DNA of 64,000 nt from assembly GCA_005406025.1 (NCBI GenBank), contig BGZK01000184.1, positions 62,001-126,000 on the forward strand, read 5' to 3'. Made by a program: the position numbers and the translations under genes. Shown here piece after piece: positions 1-12,955 of this stretch. The notes beneath the pieces were generated by a model that had not been told where the DNA came from, ran no database searches, and saw nothing but the letters and a program-made list of their open reading frames with translations. This stretch comes from Eumeta japonica (Eukaryota; Arthropoda; Insecta; Lepidoptera; Psychidae). Each line of letters begins with the position of its first letter. Within the stretch, counting starts at the first letter, position 1.

Positions 1-385
1 ATAAATTACATGTGACGTATTAGCGGCCTCGTGAAATATTCAATTTCCCAAAACGTACGTTATCGAAAATGGATTACCTAGCAGATTTGCATCGACCTCT
101 ATATATCCTCCCTATACAAACGTCCCTTCGAAATACCTACACGAATAGTCGATTTAATTAAGCCCGACATAAAAACATTGCAAAATGAAAGCCCTTAGGC
201 TCACCACGTTCTCTTGTGTGGGGATCGTGCCTATAGATCTAGAATGTGACGTCAACTGGTGTCTAAAATTTACACCTTTCGGCCAAAAATATTATACTGT
301 AACATGTGATTTAATATTTATTTATTTTTATTGAAATGTGCTTATAGATGTTTGCATATCTTTATTGTAAACTCTTATTATGCCT

Positions 386-1440
386 TCCTACTAATATTAT
401 AAACGCGAAAGTTTGTAAAAATGTATGGATATATGTTTGTTATTCTTTCACGCAAAAACTACTAAATGGATTTAGATGAAACTTTACAAAATATAGCTTA
501 CATAGCATAACAACACATATACTATAACTTATAATGATATAGTATTAATTATCCAATATATAACGATAAGTGTCAAGTAAGTAGGAAAAATCTGTCATCT
601 GCGAGCTATTCTGGCGTGCGCGGCAAAAACCGTTGAAATTACACGTATATAATGTACAATGGAAATGTTTATCTTAAATAATCCTACAAAGCCCGCGACG
701 GCATATATGATTTATCTTTTATATGTAAACCATTATCGCCAAAATAGTAAACCATAAATACAATAAAAATTCATAATTTATTTCTAAATACACATTTGGT
801 ATAACAAATTGATTCTTATATCAAAATAAATACTTTTGTCGCATCTGGTGTTTAAAGTAGATAAATATTGTCCTCTACACTCATTTGGACAAATATTTGA
901 ATAGTTACAATAAACATGGTGCGGTCTGGCGGCAGAATCAAACCTTAAAGGTAGCAGGCATACATTTGAGCACGCCATCCTTTTCCCACGGCCAGCTCTA
1001 CGTGGCTTGCTCACGCGTTTCTAAATTGCAAAATCTGCATGTTCATTCAGACCGAAATAAATCGTTTAACATAGTTTATAGAAGCGATTTGCAGTAGCTA
1101 CCTATAACTTTTGCATTACCATCAATCATCATATACATCCATACCTATCTATCCTTATAAACTATAACGTTTATAATACCTATAATACCTATTAGTGAGA
1201 CCATAATAAAAAATACTTAGTTTCAATTCACGTATATTACATAATATAGTTGTTCGAACACTTGTAATTGGAGAATGGCTGGACCGATTTTTCTGATTTT
1301 TAATTTCTTGAATTTGTCTCCGTCCCGAATAGCAGAATAATATAAAAATATTCAAAAATTGGCTATAAAATAAAATACTTTCTATCATTATTATCACAAT
1401 TTTCCATCACCACGAGGATGAAATTGCGGGGCGCAGCTAG
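386..1440 (+). mobile_element. Short Helitron with a helicase C-terminal remnant
   Basis: The left end, TTCCTACTAATATTATAAAC followed by GCGAAAGTTTG, starts with the TC expected of Helitrons and is a 5' end type I recognise from Lepidoptera. The right end reads GGGGCGCAGCTAG followed by T, the CTAG terminus expected of Helitrons. The interior contains the last part of a Helitron Rep-helicase (885-1097). At about 1.05 kb it is a deleted, non-autonomous copy. The base before the left TC is T rather than the usual A, so the left boundary could be off by a base or two. Confidence 0.65.
885..1097 (+). pseudogene. Helitron helicase C-terminal fragment
   Basis: The frame reads QTLKVAGIHLSTPSFSHGQL then YVACSRVSKLQNLHV and ends NIVYRSDLQ-stop. 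This matches the last Pif1-type helicase motif of Helitron proteins (FSHGQLYVALSRV-like) and their usual IVYxxxL ending. The preceding motif, normally NKSQGQT-like, has decayed to WRQNQT. The rest of the Rep-helicase is absent upstream, so this is a dead fragment and not a gene with its own start. Confidence 0.8.
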
Positions 1441-3500
1441 TAGAATTCATAAATACATCGAGTGGGAAGAGTAAAGTCAATTAGCCACAGAAATTCTATT
1501 ATTTTTCTAATAGTTGTGGTGTTTCATGTAAAAACGATTAATATAAACGTGGTCAGAGTAGCAACTTACCTGGTGTAAATCGCAGTGGTTGTGTCTCCTT
1601 GATTAATTTAATTGTTTTGTTTCCATTTTATTTGATGTATACCCAGATTTAAATATTTTCTCATCATTTAAGTCATTTCTAACTCAATTACGATTCTTTT
1701 CATTTACGATTGCTGGTCGAAAACGTGTATCTAATTGGTTTTTTTCATTTTGCATTAATTACTGCATTATCTATAACAATACTTTTGCGCATTTTATATA
1801 TAAATTTAATAGCAGGGTGAGAGTACTTCAGTAGGAGGGTTTTCTCTATATTTCTTGTACGGTCCCCAATACATCGATAAATCGACAGTGTCAGACATAT
1901 TTTACACTACCAGCACGTAGAACCTTCATTTGTATGTTTGTCATTCGGCATTGGCTCCAAACTATTAACGATTTTTCCCCCTTTTGTCGGGACGCGGATC
2001 TATATAAAACGATCCGTCTGGAAAATTACAGGCGGTCACTAGCAACGCGCCCTCCGCTACTTCGTCCTACGTGCGCCCTTGTTCAGTGAGCCTCGCTATT
2101 TGTGTGTTAGCTCGACTAGATACCACGTTTACCGTAAACTTTCATCGCGATAACCGTATGTACTTATTTACTCACTTGGTTTTGATATTGAAACAGTGGA
2201 AATTGTAACAGAAGGAGAAAGAAATATAATTATTCCAAACGGCTATACTAATTAATTTTAAGACTTAATCAGATCTAAGTCACAATGAACCTTTTCGAAC
2301 GTCATGTAACTTGTCTCTGTCGGTCGATTAGTTCTTGAGATATTGTACGGTAAAAATTTGTTACACACACTCACCGTACATTCGAACATTCTACTGAAAT
2401 TAGGAAATAAGGTTTCTTAGCGTTACAAAACGTCGAGATATGATAATAAATTTTCAAAATCGAACTGATATCGATAAGTTTCCCATTTTCTTGAAAATAT
2501 TCGATTTTAACAACGGGAAGTCAATAATGTAATATACCTATACACGAACATACGCTTGTAAACACGTAAACACACATCCCATATCAAGTATCGCGACGGT
2601 CAAAATGTTACCCTTTTTTCGATCTAACTCTCATTCGCTAAGTGAATAGAGTATTATAACGTGCAACAAGGAACTTTGTTCCAAAATTTCATAAATACCC
2701 TTCTTTTATTAGATTCCTTCGTTGCGAAGTTCATGGGAACTTTTTATAATAATGTAATATTCTGCTTAAATTGTGAAACTCAAATTTAAAAGTCATATTC
2801 AGTTAATCAAGTCAATCGAAAAATCATGTCATTACCTGGTCAACTTATTATCTGTAATAGATTGATACGAATAAGCAGTTGAGATAGGACTGGGTGCAAG
2901 CTGAAATCATTGTGATAAATAAATGTAAGGCACTCAACGAGAATTGGTTAGTTTAATATAACAGAAAATTTTATAATTTCCTTATACATTGATTAATTCT
3001 CACCGGACGTGATATGCCTTACATATTTTGTCATCTCTGAATTCGACATTACATAAAGTGTAGCTAAACGATCTACATTTTATTTCTCTAAAATTGAAAA
3101 TCTCCACAATATCGGATTAAATAGAAGTATAAAATAAAGTGTGAATTAGAAACACCTTTGTTAAAAGTTAAGAGAGAAAATTAAAATGACATCTTTATTT
3201 ATGAACTAAACTAATAAACTATAATAATTGAAGCAAATAGCGCCATCTTTGGAGCGTAATAAGTACTCTAATTGACAATTCGAGTTCGCGTCTGCGTACA
3301 GCTCACGCATGTGCTTAGCTAGCGTCTGTTCCTGAAAATCTCTCGAGTCCGAAGAATCTGTAACCTTTTTACTAATTTCTGCTAATTTCAGACATTTTGC
3401 TGAAAATTCACAATTAAATGAGTCAAAGTAAAATATGAATTAATTCCACAATTAAGTTAGTGTATTTTATCAATTAAAATCTTCAGTTTATTAAAAAGAA
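1441..3500. other. Non-coding, nothing recognised except a weak promoter
   Basis: AT-rich DNA. Apart from the possible core promoter near 2001 and a GC-richer stretch to 2110, I see no exon, repeat family or structured element. Confidence 0.5.
2001..2040 (+). promoter_or_regulatory. Possible TATA-type core promoter
   Basis: TATATAAAAC at 2001-2010 is followed about 37 bases later by GGTCACT, and then by a moderately GC-rich tract (2040-2110). The spacing is slightly long for TATA to initiator. No ORF or recognisable exon follows, so this may be chance or part of a repeat. Confidence 0.2.
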
Positions 3501-3502
3501 CT

Positions 3503-3594
3503 TTCTCGAATTCAATCGAGAATCTTCCTGCTGAAAATTCGAGAAACCCGCCAGTTCAGTATATAAACCGGCACGCTCGGCGCTGCCAGTCAGT
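3503..3594 (+). promoter_or_regulatory. Heat-shock-type promoter: HSE cluster, TATA box, initiator
   Basis: GAAaaTTCgaGAA at 3533-3545 is a perfect three-pentamer heat-shock element. GAAtcTTC at 3520-3527 adds two more pentamers, and TTCtcGAA lies at 3503-3510. A TATATAAA box follows at 3560-3567, and a TCAGT initiator has its A at 3592, 32 bases after the TATA start. This is the layout of insect hsp promoters. The predicted transcript start, AGTCTTGATTTCAAACG then GTGAACATTGTGAAAAAAAG, resembles hsp leaders. No chaperone ORF follows. Confidence 0.6.
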
Positions 3595-4095
3595 CTTGAT
3601 TTCAAACGATTACTGTGAACATTGTGAAAAAAAGTGAGTACGAGTATCATAAAGTGTTGAGTAAATCATCTCTGAGAGCTATAGTATTGTTTTTCTGAGT
3701 AAGAGTAATTATCTTAACTGTAAGAAAATCATCTGTGAGTAAAATTTCTGTGAGTGAGTAACTAGTTAACAGTGAGAACATCTTCTTTGAGAAAATCATC
3801 TATCCATAGCTTCTAGACGAGAAAATCACCGTACCCAAGGCCCGGCTGCTCGTCACCTTGTCAGGTGCACCTGCAGGCTCCCTTGAACACATTCTAGAAG
3901 TTTTCTTCTTCTTTTTCTAAATAGAGCCAGCACCTCTTATTCTTAGTTTTCAGCAAACTACATCTATATTCCAAAATATATTTCTGCTTAGATTGGGTTA
4001 CATCTACAAATCACGGTTTCTGGCTACAGTATTAAATCCACATTCCAAGTTTTCAGGTTAATACTAGATTACATCTACAAGCTATGGTTTCAAGA
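3592..4095 (+). ncRNA. Possible non-coding transcript from the heat-shock-type promoter
   Basis: The 500 bases after the predicted start have no long ORF. From 3620 to 3830 the sequence repeats variants of GAGAAAATCATCTGTGAGTA, several containing GTGAGT donor-like strings. From about 3968 to 4090 an imperfect duplication repeats the string TACATCTACAA with GGTTTC after it. It could be the 5' end of a heat-induced non-coding RNA, an hsp gene whose coding exon was lost, or part of a mobile element. Only the promoter architecture supports transcription. Confidence 0.25.
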
Positions 4096-7000
4096 AAGGT
4101 TCCTAGTTGCTTGAAGTTATGTTCAACGAGATTGTCAAATTATATACTCTCTACCTCTTTTCTTTTAACAACCTGACAGATGAAAACAGGACTGGTGCAC
4201 TGAGGCTTTCGTACAACCTTAATCATATACATATTTTATCCACCAAGCTTCTCAACGGTTATTGTATGTATGCGACACCGATACACCTCTAATACTTATT
4301 GCAACGCGAAATTTCGATCTCGTGTCTATGACTTATCGACTGCATGTCTATGCTTTAACATCTCTTTAATGTGACCTCATCAGAAACTTTGGTATCACGT
4401 AAGCATATGACATAGTGTCGATGAAGTTTTTATTGTTGAGGTTATTGAGTGACCAGTGATCAGAAGACGCATATTTTCGTCCTTGTTGGTTAATTTTTCT
4501 TTTATTATATATTATTTTCATTGACGTGGAGCGAATAACGTATACGCTTTTATATGTATATACGCTATACGCTACCTTATAGGCTAATTGGGTCGAATAT
4601 CATAAAAATGGTCGTACTCAAAACCACAGTAAAATGCGTTGTCAACTTGGACAACACTTAAGCTTTTGTTTAACCAACATTTGTCGATGACATGCCGATA
4701 ACCACAGTGAAACTAAAATACGTCATAAAGTTGCAGCTATTTATCGGCAAATGAGTTAAACAACTGAACATCGTCACAGAGTATCACATTTGTATTATAT
4801 TAATAGGATATAGTAATGACAGAAACCTTATCGTTCGTTTAAATTTATTATAATGTCTTATTATTAAACAATTGTTATCAATCATATAGATACAATTTTA
4901 ATGCAGACACCTTCTCTCACTTTCGCTTTCGCTCTACCTCACCCTCTTACGTCATACCTTCCTCTCTGCCCCTCGCCCTTAATCCCAATCGCTCAAATTA
5001 ATACCACTCCTCTAAACAAAACAAGCAATAGGCATAGTCGACAAAGTAAAATAAATAACTTTTGAATCTTTTATCGTAGTTATAAGAAGATATACAGATA
5101 AAAATAGGACAATAAAATAAATTAACCCATACTTTATAAGTTTTATCAATTTTCTAAATTTCATCAAAATTGTTTTACTCATTATCTATTTATAAATAAA
5201 TATATTGACAAACAGACAGAAAGGTATGCAAACAGTAGTTTATTTGTTACCAAATATATTGTGCTCTGTTAGTACACTTAAGTTGATTAAAATCACTTTA
5301 ATTAATATTGAGCTTTAATTAATATCAATAGATTTTTATGATTGTAAACTTAAACGATAAATATTTTTTGGAAAAAATCCCAAAAAAATAGGTCGAGCGG
5401 TTACCCTACTGAAGCAATCGTAATAACACTTTCAATGCTAAAAGTAGCGTATATCCGTTCTCTAGTGCCAAACTATCTCTCTGCCAAATTTATCAAAATA
5501 GATAGAGCGGTTTAGACGTGAAAACGTAACAGACAGACAGATGGAGACACTTTTGTACTTGTAATGTTAGTACGTATTCAAATATAAATAAGAAATTGCT
5601 TAGTTTTTTTTTCTGTATTGAAAATCGATTAACTTTACAGCTCGATAAATACTTGATGGCCGCCAGTGTATTTGGAAAAACGGATCTCATAGAAGACTTC
5701 AAGTTTTTTTCAGATAATAGAGCGGAACTCTTATGTTTCGTTTATTTTTGTATTATTTCCTATTTTCAAACTCATATAAAAAACTCAAAGAAATGTTAAA
5801 GCTACGCATAGGCACTTCAAATTCAGCCAATTTAATATTTTCTGCAATTAATTATTATTTTTTTCTCAGTTTCGCTTAAATCCTATTCCAGGTCATATGG
5901 TTATTAAGTTATAATGCTGAAATTTCATATTTAATTGAATATTAAAATGAACTAGATGTCAAAATTGTAACCTAAAAACTTTACTTTTAAATATAATTAA
6001 ATATTGGAAAATATTTACTAGTTTCAAAATTATGTTTTGTAGATTGAATTCCTTTAAAGCACACATTCTAATATTGACAACTAAAGAAGCACTTAGAACT
6101 TCACACAAATTTAGGCAATCGCCTTTCAACTAGACAAGCAATAGTATACGTGTTTATTGAGAAATACGATCGCATTATACAGAAAGACATACATAGTTTC
6201 AATAAGTGTAAGGGGTAAACATGAAATGAAACCCTAGCCGTAGGAGCGGTTTCATATCATGTGTCTGATACTTAGGTTGTTTCTGAGGAAAAATTTAAAC
6301 TTTTATCGATTAATGTACTACTTCATTTTTAATACTAAGAAAAGCAATAAGTAAGCCGAGATTGAGAATCGTTATTTTTTTTTATAGAGTTACAGTTTTT
6401 CTTTGTTTGCTATAAATTTGTTCAAGTAACGGCTATATTATAAAAAAAAAACTACATTTCGTGTCCTATCCTACGAAATATCTAGTTACAACTTTTCAAT
6501 ACGGAAGTTATTTTTGATTTCTCGAATAATCATGGGAAAAAAAAATGTCTTTGTTACAACTTTTGATATTTGAGCTACCTTTTTGCTTGTATGGCGCAAA
6601 TGTGGAGTTCGTTTTCATTTAAGCCCTATAATTTGGTAACTTTGACAGTGTGTGTAGATGGTAAATATCAAACTCGCAAGAAACTTTCCCTTATTTAATT
6701 ACAGGTTCGGTGAAGTAGCAGGTGTCCCATCTTGCTGCCTCCCTGAGCGCACGCTGTAGGAGGAAAAGGGATAGCGAAGTCAGAAGTCGAGAATCACAAC
6801 TGTCTCCTCGGCTTGTCGTTTATCCACTTTCATTTGTTTACACGGCACACGCCCCCGCTCGGGTGGCTGATGGCTTGTTTGAGTTGAGACAAATGTTTAC
6901 ACGTTTGCTGTTATCCCAGTCTTACTTAGAGTAAATTCACGGAAATGCTTAGATTTCTAAGTTTGTATTTACTAGGCGTTTACTACATACATGCGTGTCT

Positions 7001-9684
7001 TTACATTATGTTCTCGCAATATGAAAATTTGTGGTAAAATATCAATCCTTAACTTGCTTGTACTTTTATAAGCATATTTTACAAAAATTGCAAAAAATGT
7101 CATTCTAATCTTCCGACAAGAGGGTATTTAGTTATGTTCGTGACAATGACCTAACTAATGTTTGTTTGGAACTTCACATATGCTATTGAAGACTCGAGTG
7201 AATTTTCTAGGACATGCAGGATTCGTTAAGGTGTTTTTCTCCATATCAAAATTAACTTATGCTTATCAATTTAATGTCCACAATCTTTATGTGAAAAAAA
7301 GCATTCCGTAGATCGGGCTCGAGAATTACATGTATACCGTCACAAACAAGAGTACCAGCCATTAGACCATTGAATTGAGTGCGTTATGATTATGGTAAGC
7401 GATGTTCTCCTTTGATTTCTTATAATATATATTTTTTGCTGATTCATATAAATTACGTAATGTTTACTGTTAACATTTTTATTTGTTAACTTTTGACATA
7501 AACTTTTCTTAATTTAACTCTCATTTTAAATACATAAAGATATTTTAAAAGATGCAAAAAAAAAATTAAAAACTACACTTAAAAACCACTTACGCCGATA
7601 TGAGTAATAAATATTATTTATGTATAATTCTGTACAATAATTTCTTAATTTAATTTTTTTCGGCTTAAGAGTAACAAGTCCGTTTTGAACGCTACAGACG
7701 TAGACTGGAAAGGCGTTAAGATGCGATACGTTGGTGAATAAATTGTCTTACCTATTAACTTAGCTGAATCTACACATGGACATTATGTTATTGGTATATA
7801 ATAGGAGTGGTCATAACATAGAAAAAAATCCTACATCTATTCGCATCAGTTCTAAAGGTCGTTTTGGCAGCTCCCGACCAGCACTGGGTCAGTGCGCAGA
7901 ACTTTAAGTACACCCTTCAATCTGCAATAAAAGAATGTACGATTCTAATGACCCTAAAAAGGGTTCCCATAAAACTTATGTCAAGTTTTTGTAAATGTAT
8001 AAATAAGTTAATAAACAATTTATTGCCTTAATTCTTGAGAAAAAATTTGAAAAACGTTACATGCGCATAGTAAATCCTCTAGGGATTAATACGCTAGAAT
8101 GTTAAAAAATTAAAGACTCTATTTTGCAACCAGTCAAATTAATAATGCAATGTGTACACGCAATTTTCTAAAGAAAAATTTTCGAAAACTGCTTTAGTTT
8201 TCATTCCGTTTACATATATTGAAGTTTTTGCCGTCCTATCAAGAATAATAAATGTTACATGGTACATCTGCGCTCTAAGCCTCTAAATAAATAAAGTCCA
8301 ACGTCGTGCGTCCGTTCGCGAGCCGCCCCAGTTGACTTCTCGTTACGGGTCGTCGCCTCTCACGAAATATTACCTATCCCCCCTTTTGTGTTAGAGTAAG
8401 GGATTTATATTTAACCCGTTCAGCTGAAAGCTTTCATTTTACTGAAAGGACAGTTGGAATTCCCTTTAATTACTAGAGAGTCGGTTATTGGGGGTCACGT
8501 TCCTCTTTTGTACCATCCAGCAAAGGAAATAAAAATTGTAGATGTTTAAAGGCTTGCGTTAATTGAGCGTATCATACTTTTAAGGGTTCCGCAACTGAGA
8601 CGCGCTTAATGATCATCTGAATAAGTGGACATTAAATTTTGTTTAGCATTTGCGTTATTAATTACTTGATCACGCTTTATAAACTCCATCTATCAGAAAA
8701 TCCAAAGTACTCTATATGTTGAAGGTCTATTCGGCGTATGTATAAATAAAATTTTATAGTAATCATTGTCAAGAAGTATTGTAAAATATGTTGTTATAAA
8801 ATATGTTTCATAAGAAAATAAAAAAAAGGAAGTCATTTTACGTAGGAGTTGACCTATACATACTTGATAAACTTGTATATTCTATTGTTAGTTTCTATTA
8901 CTTCTATATCTCAGAGCATTGCGTCTATATGTCAGGCCACATAAGCGTTTATTTTATAGTTCGCAATTGCTGACGAACCTACAATTAAGAGTCACTCCTT
9001 TCAATTCCTGAGACCTTATTCCATTTTATACACCCGCTTGCTATCTATAATTCAGCTTGGTTAACCAGTTCTACATATTCCATACCGTCAATTACTTTTA
9101 TCAGCTAGAGGAGTTCTTCAGAATCCAAAATTGTCTTCTCGTTGCATATTTTGTAAAGAAAAACTGAATACAATCTTATTGGATGTCAACTTGAGTATGC
9201 TCAACTTGAGATGCTCCAATATGGACCCATACTATAATAAATATAAATAAATCATAGAAATGGTATTTTACAAAAGAATCTTGAGAGCAATGCACTTCAG
9301 GCGTTGCTCTGTTAGACTTTCATTCAGTTGACTACTGGAGAAATATAATTTATTGAACTTAAGTTCCGGACGTCTCCACCTCGACACTATGATGTTTTAT
9401 GATTTATAACACAACAAATATGACTGTACGGCATTAATTGGCATGTTGTGCTATTGTTTTCCTTACCGATACCAACAAATTGAAGCTCGGCCGCACCAGT
9501 TGTTTGCTATTAACAACTGTCGTACTGCAAGGCGGCACACGGTCATCGATGCGCCGCCTCGTAAACACTTGTTACAAACGTTTTAACGTTAACTGTTGGA
9601 TACTCCAAAAAAAAAAATTATGCCTTAAGCCGCGCAGTTGACATTCAACTTCTCTGTACGATGTTCCATGTTTTTCTGTATTTC
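4096..9684. other. Non-coding, mostly featureless
   Basis: It holds the LINE-type tail at 5395-5545, short poly-A runs, and moderately GC-rich patches at 6720-6930, 8290-8370 and 9440-9600 that I cannot assign. Short open frames in those patches show no family resemblance. Confidence 0.5.
5395..5545 (+). repeat. LINE/SINE-type 3' tail
   Basis: The stretch CCAAATTTATCAAAATAGAT then AGAGCGGTTTAGACGTGAAA and a CAGACAGACAGA run is the decayed form of a common lepidopteran repeat end ('...CCAAATTTCATCAAAATCGG...'). A related tail lies at 63690-63785. No coding sequence is attached. Confidence 0.6.
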
Positions 9685-9783
9685 TTTTTGACGTGATAAC
9701 GTCTTATAAATTGATGAATGATAGCTGCGCGCACGAAAAAGCATGACTCATTGTCACGTTTTGCCTGAGCCAAGCGTGCAACC
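9685..9783 (+). repeat. Interspersed repeat, family A head copy 1
   Basis: It begins TTTTTGACGTGATAACGTC and continues through a segment with GAAAAAGCATGACTCATTGT. It is closely similar to the copy at 50075, where the same 5' boundary occurs in unrelated flanking DNA. This copy is truncated after about 100 bp. The family is dispersed, but I cannot assign it to a class from the sequence alone. Confidence 0.7.
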
Positions 9784-11236
9784 AATTTTTTATCACATAA
9801 AATCTTAATATGTTTAATCATTCACCGTGATGTACGATACTGGTGAAATGCACATATATTTATATACATTGTTTTATACTAACATTTTTCGTGTATCACT
9901 GTTTGTAAACCTAAATGTAAAAATAAATAAATACAGTACATTAAAATAATAATAAAGATATTACTTTAGATCTTAGGACCTCTTAGAAGCCATGGTACAT
10001 AGAAGTGCCAACCGATTATGAAATTAATGAATTTCTTATGATTATTTTTTAAATGGAACATGCAATACATTGCTTTTACTTCTTGACATGCGTATTTGTG
10101 AATTAATTTCCTAGTGTATTTCGTCATGTTATCTGAAAAGTCGTGCTTCTGCCTAGTCTAGTTCCAAAGAGAGATACTATAATATATAATCCAAACCGTT
10201 TTGGCGCATTTATTGTTTGTCTCTTTAATTAAAATGCCCTTTTAAATATTTGATTCTCAACACGCATTCCACGGTAAAGGTTTCCAAAACTGGCCACTAA
10301 GATAAAAAATGTTTCATGTAACTTTCATTTGTTTTTTATTGTGGCATCATATCGCAACGGCCTTTCTTTCTACAGGGGGTTGAGGTGAGTTCAACACGCA
10401 AAAATCGTCACTACCTGAGTCACCACGGCTTAATGTGTAACTTGAACACGGAGTAAAGCCTCGATTGGCTTGAAACTGAGGCACTAAGTTCAGGCATAAT
10501 TGTATTGATCTCGGTTAAAATTCGTCAAAGCTTCTCGACTATCTATGTCGAGACGACCTCGCTGTCAGAGACAAGAAGCGATATTCTTGTACTTTACTTC
10601 AAATAATCGAAAAAGAAAAGAATGTTCTATCATCTACCTACGTATCTACTTAGTCATCCTTTGAAACTGGAATGAGACAAGTGTCATAAATTTTACAGAC
10701 GTTTCGAAGCGATGTTTGTGGTGGATTCCACATAATTTGATAATACTTTAAGTACGAAACGCGCTATTTGATACAAAGCCGTGTTTATGGAATTCAAAGA
10801 AGGAAAGTCGCTTTTGAAATGAAACGTAGTAACAGATATCAAGAGATAGCTTCTTACCTACAACCCGCACATACATACAAAGCAATAATCCGTTATTAGG
10901 GTTTGTCAGAATGAATTGAGCCCAACGAAAATGATGCACCAAAGAAGTACCTTTGAGTTTGCAAATGATCGCTTCTATTTTTAAACAAAGCAAACGATTG
11001 GCTATGATGATATGAACGATGTACGTATCATGAATTCTAGTTATTGGTATACGACCATTTGATTGTCGGAATTCAGTGATGATGTCCAAAAAAATGACGT
11101 AAATAAATCATACTATATTACAGTGACGGTAGACTCTCAGAGAGACAAGCAAAGGACTTTTGAAAAACAATACAACGGAATCGACGAGACATCCTACATG
11201 TAGTTCCGACTTAACATTTTTTTTATCTATGAATTA

Positions 11237-11370
11237 ATTAAGCGCTCAGCCATTTTCACCGCCAGAAGAGGCTATCGAAGTAAATGAAAACATGCTTCGG
11301 TGACCATGAAGGAGAAATGGAATAAATTTTATGAAGACTCCCTTATTCGTATGCAAAATTGTGTTTTAAC
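11237..11370 (+). pseudogene. Mariner transposase C-terminal fragment
   Basis: The reading FSPPEEAIEVNENML followed after a frame break by KEKWNKFYEDSLIRMQNCV matches the end of mariner transposases (FSSPEEAVxxFxxxV...W...F..W..RMQKC). The rest of the transposase is absent, and no terminal inverted repeat is obvious. It is a truncated, frameshifted remnant. Confidence 0.75.
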
Positions 11371-12334
11371 GCTCCCTTGAGAGTATTTTAAATCTTCTTT
11401 ATTTCGGTAACTTTTAATGTGGCCCACGTGTACCATGTGATTACCCGGCTTAACGCTAAATATTGTTTTTATATTTCTGCTATTTCATATTTTATAACCA
11501 TACTAAATCCCGTTATTTTATCACCATTTTCTTCTGATCATTATAATTTCAAGGTACTTAGTGTTCTAGACATAATAAATTGAAAATCAGTATGCATACT
11601 GATTAGAATAATTTATCAAAATTAAAATAAAAAAATCTGAAAAACGGGTGACTCAGCTGGCCATTCCTAAAATTTCCTACTATTATTTTTTGTGAGTTTT
11701 TGAGCTTGTTGAGCCCAAAATTTCGAATGACGGTTGCCTATGCTGGCTATCGCTGAAGCTTCTTACTCCTTTCGAATAATCATCAAAAATATACTGTTGA
11801 ATGCTGTGTATAGTTTTCGATAGACAAAATATTGATACGTCGATCGTATCAATTATTAATTACGTAGTTTTCCGTAGGGACATGCACTCATACAAGAATT
11901 TTACAGTTTATTTCGATTAAAATTGGTAAATTCACAAGGAATACGCATTACGTTATTTATATTCATTTCTTAGTGAAAATTGATAAACATCCTCTGTAAT
12001 GAGGTAATAATTATATTCGGGTATTTCGAATGTATCTGTAAAAGGATAAAATGAAATGTGGTCCGCATGAAGTTGCAAAAATAAATTGTCGCTTGTTTGA
12101 GTGTGTGGTGCGCTACCGGCAACACGCATCATACACAGATTTTACGGAATAGCTAGTTAACTTAAGAAATGAGTTATTAAAATATTTTGCGATCTATGAA
12201 ACATTGGTTTTTATATACACTTGTTGTGTTAGATACAGAATTTTTCTTTAATGAATACTGCAGTCAAATCATAGACTTAAACTTAAAATTGTCCGATGCG
12301 CTTCATTTTCTCTTTCACTCACGGTGTATGCGCG

Positions 12335-12412
12335 CTAATGCGTATGCGTGTGCGTGTGCGTTTGGGTGTGCATGTGTGTGTGTGTGGTGTGTGGCATGTG
12401 TATGAGCGTGTG
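12335..12412 (+). repeat. GT-rich microsatellite
   Basis: An imperfect (GT)n/(GC)n tract with TGTGCG and TGTGTG runs. The plus-strand reading through it is low-complexity Cys/Ala/Val and is not a gene. Confidence 0.9.
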
Positions 12413-12909
12413 CGTGAAATATACTTATCTTGTTATCTGTTTTAATAATTTATATCCTAGATAATTCTAAATAGAATAAATTTAATTCATATGTTTCCAT
12501 GATATTAAATATGCATATCAAATGATATAGTAATTACTTTTAGAGATATTGTTTTAGAATTATACTTTTCATTATTATTATTCGCCAAATAATATGGTAT
12601 TACTTTTAAAGAGACAACATTTTGGTATTACACTTTTCATTATTTTTGTACTTCAGTGACGAGGACGTCGTGTGTAGTTCACATGGAGATCGAGGTGACC
12701 TGATGTGAATTGCTTCTTTTTATTGATCTGGATTCAAAAACATTTTTATTCGGCTAATGTTCTTTTAAAATGTGTTCCATTATTTATTTTGATAAAAGTC
12801 CCATTGTCATCTGCATTGCTATTCGTGTAAAGAAAATAATAGAATAATAAAACCATTCGACATTAAATTTACAATTTAAAAGATGAATTTAATTCATATG
12901 TATCAATTG

Positions 12910-12955
12910 AACGTTTAGTAAATTGAAAACATCCGTTTTCAATTTACTAAACGTT
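12910..12955. repeat. Perfect hairpin, 21-bp arms
   Basis: AACGTTTAGTAAATTGAAAA plus C at 12910-12930 is followed by a 4-base loop (ATCC) and its exact reverse complement at 12935-12955. Homology continues outward after a 4-base insertion (ATCAATTGAACG against CGTTGAT). It may be a miniature foldback element. Confidence 0.9.

Noticed and set aside
4107..4292. Protein encoded downstream of the heat-shock-type promoter
   Set aside because: The 61-codon frame starts with a non-ATG codon, lacks any chaperone motif and lies 500 bases from the start site.
6722..6934. 70-codon plus ORF in a GC-richer patch
   Set aside because: Non-ATG start and no recognisable protein; could be a repeat, but I could not match it to another copy here.
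10748..11089. 113-codon minus-strand ORF
   Set aside because: No recognisable motif and no flanking exon structure; likely chance.
12187..12405. 72-codon plus ORF ending in a Cys/Ala/Val-rich run
   Set aside because: The run is a GT-rich microsatellite read as protein.
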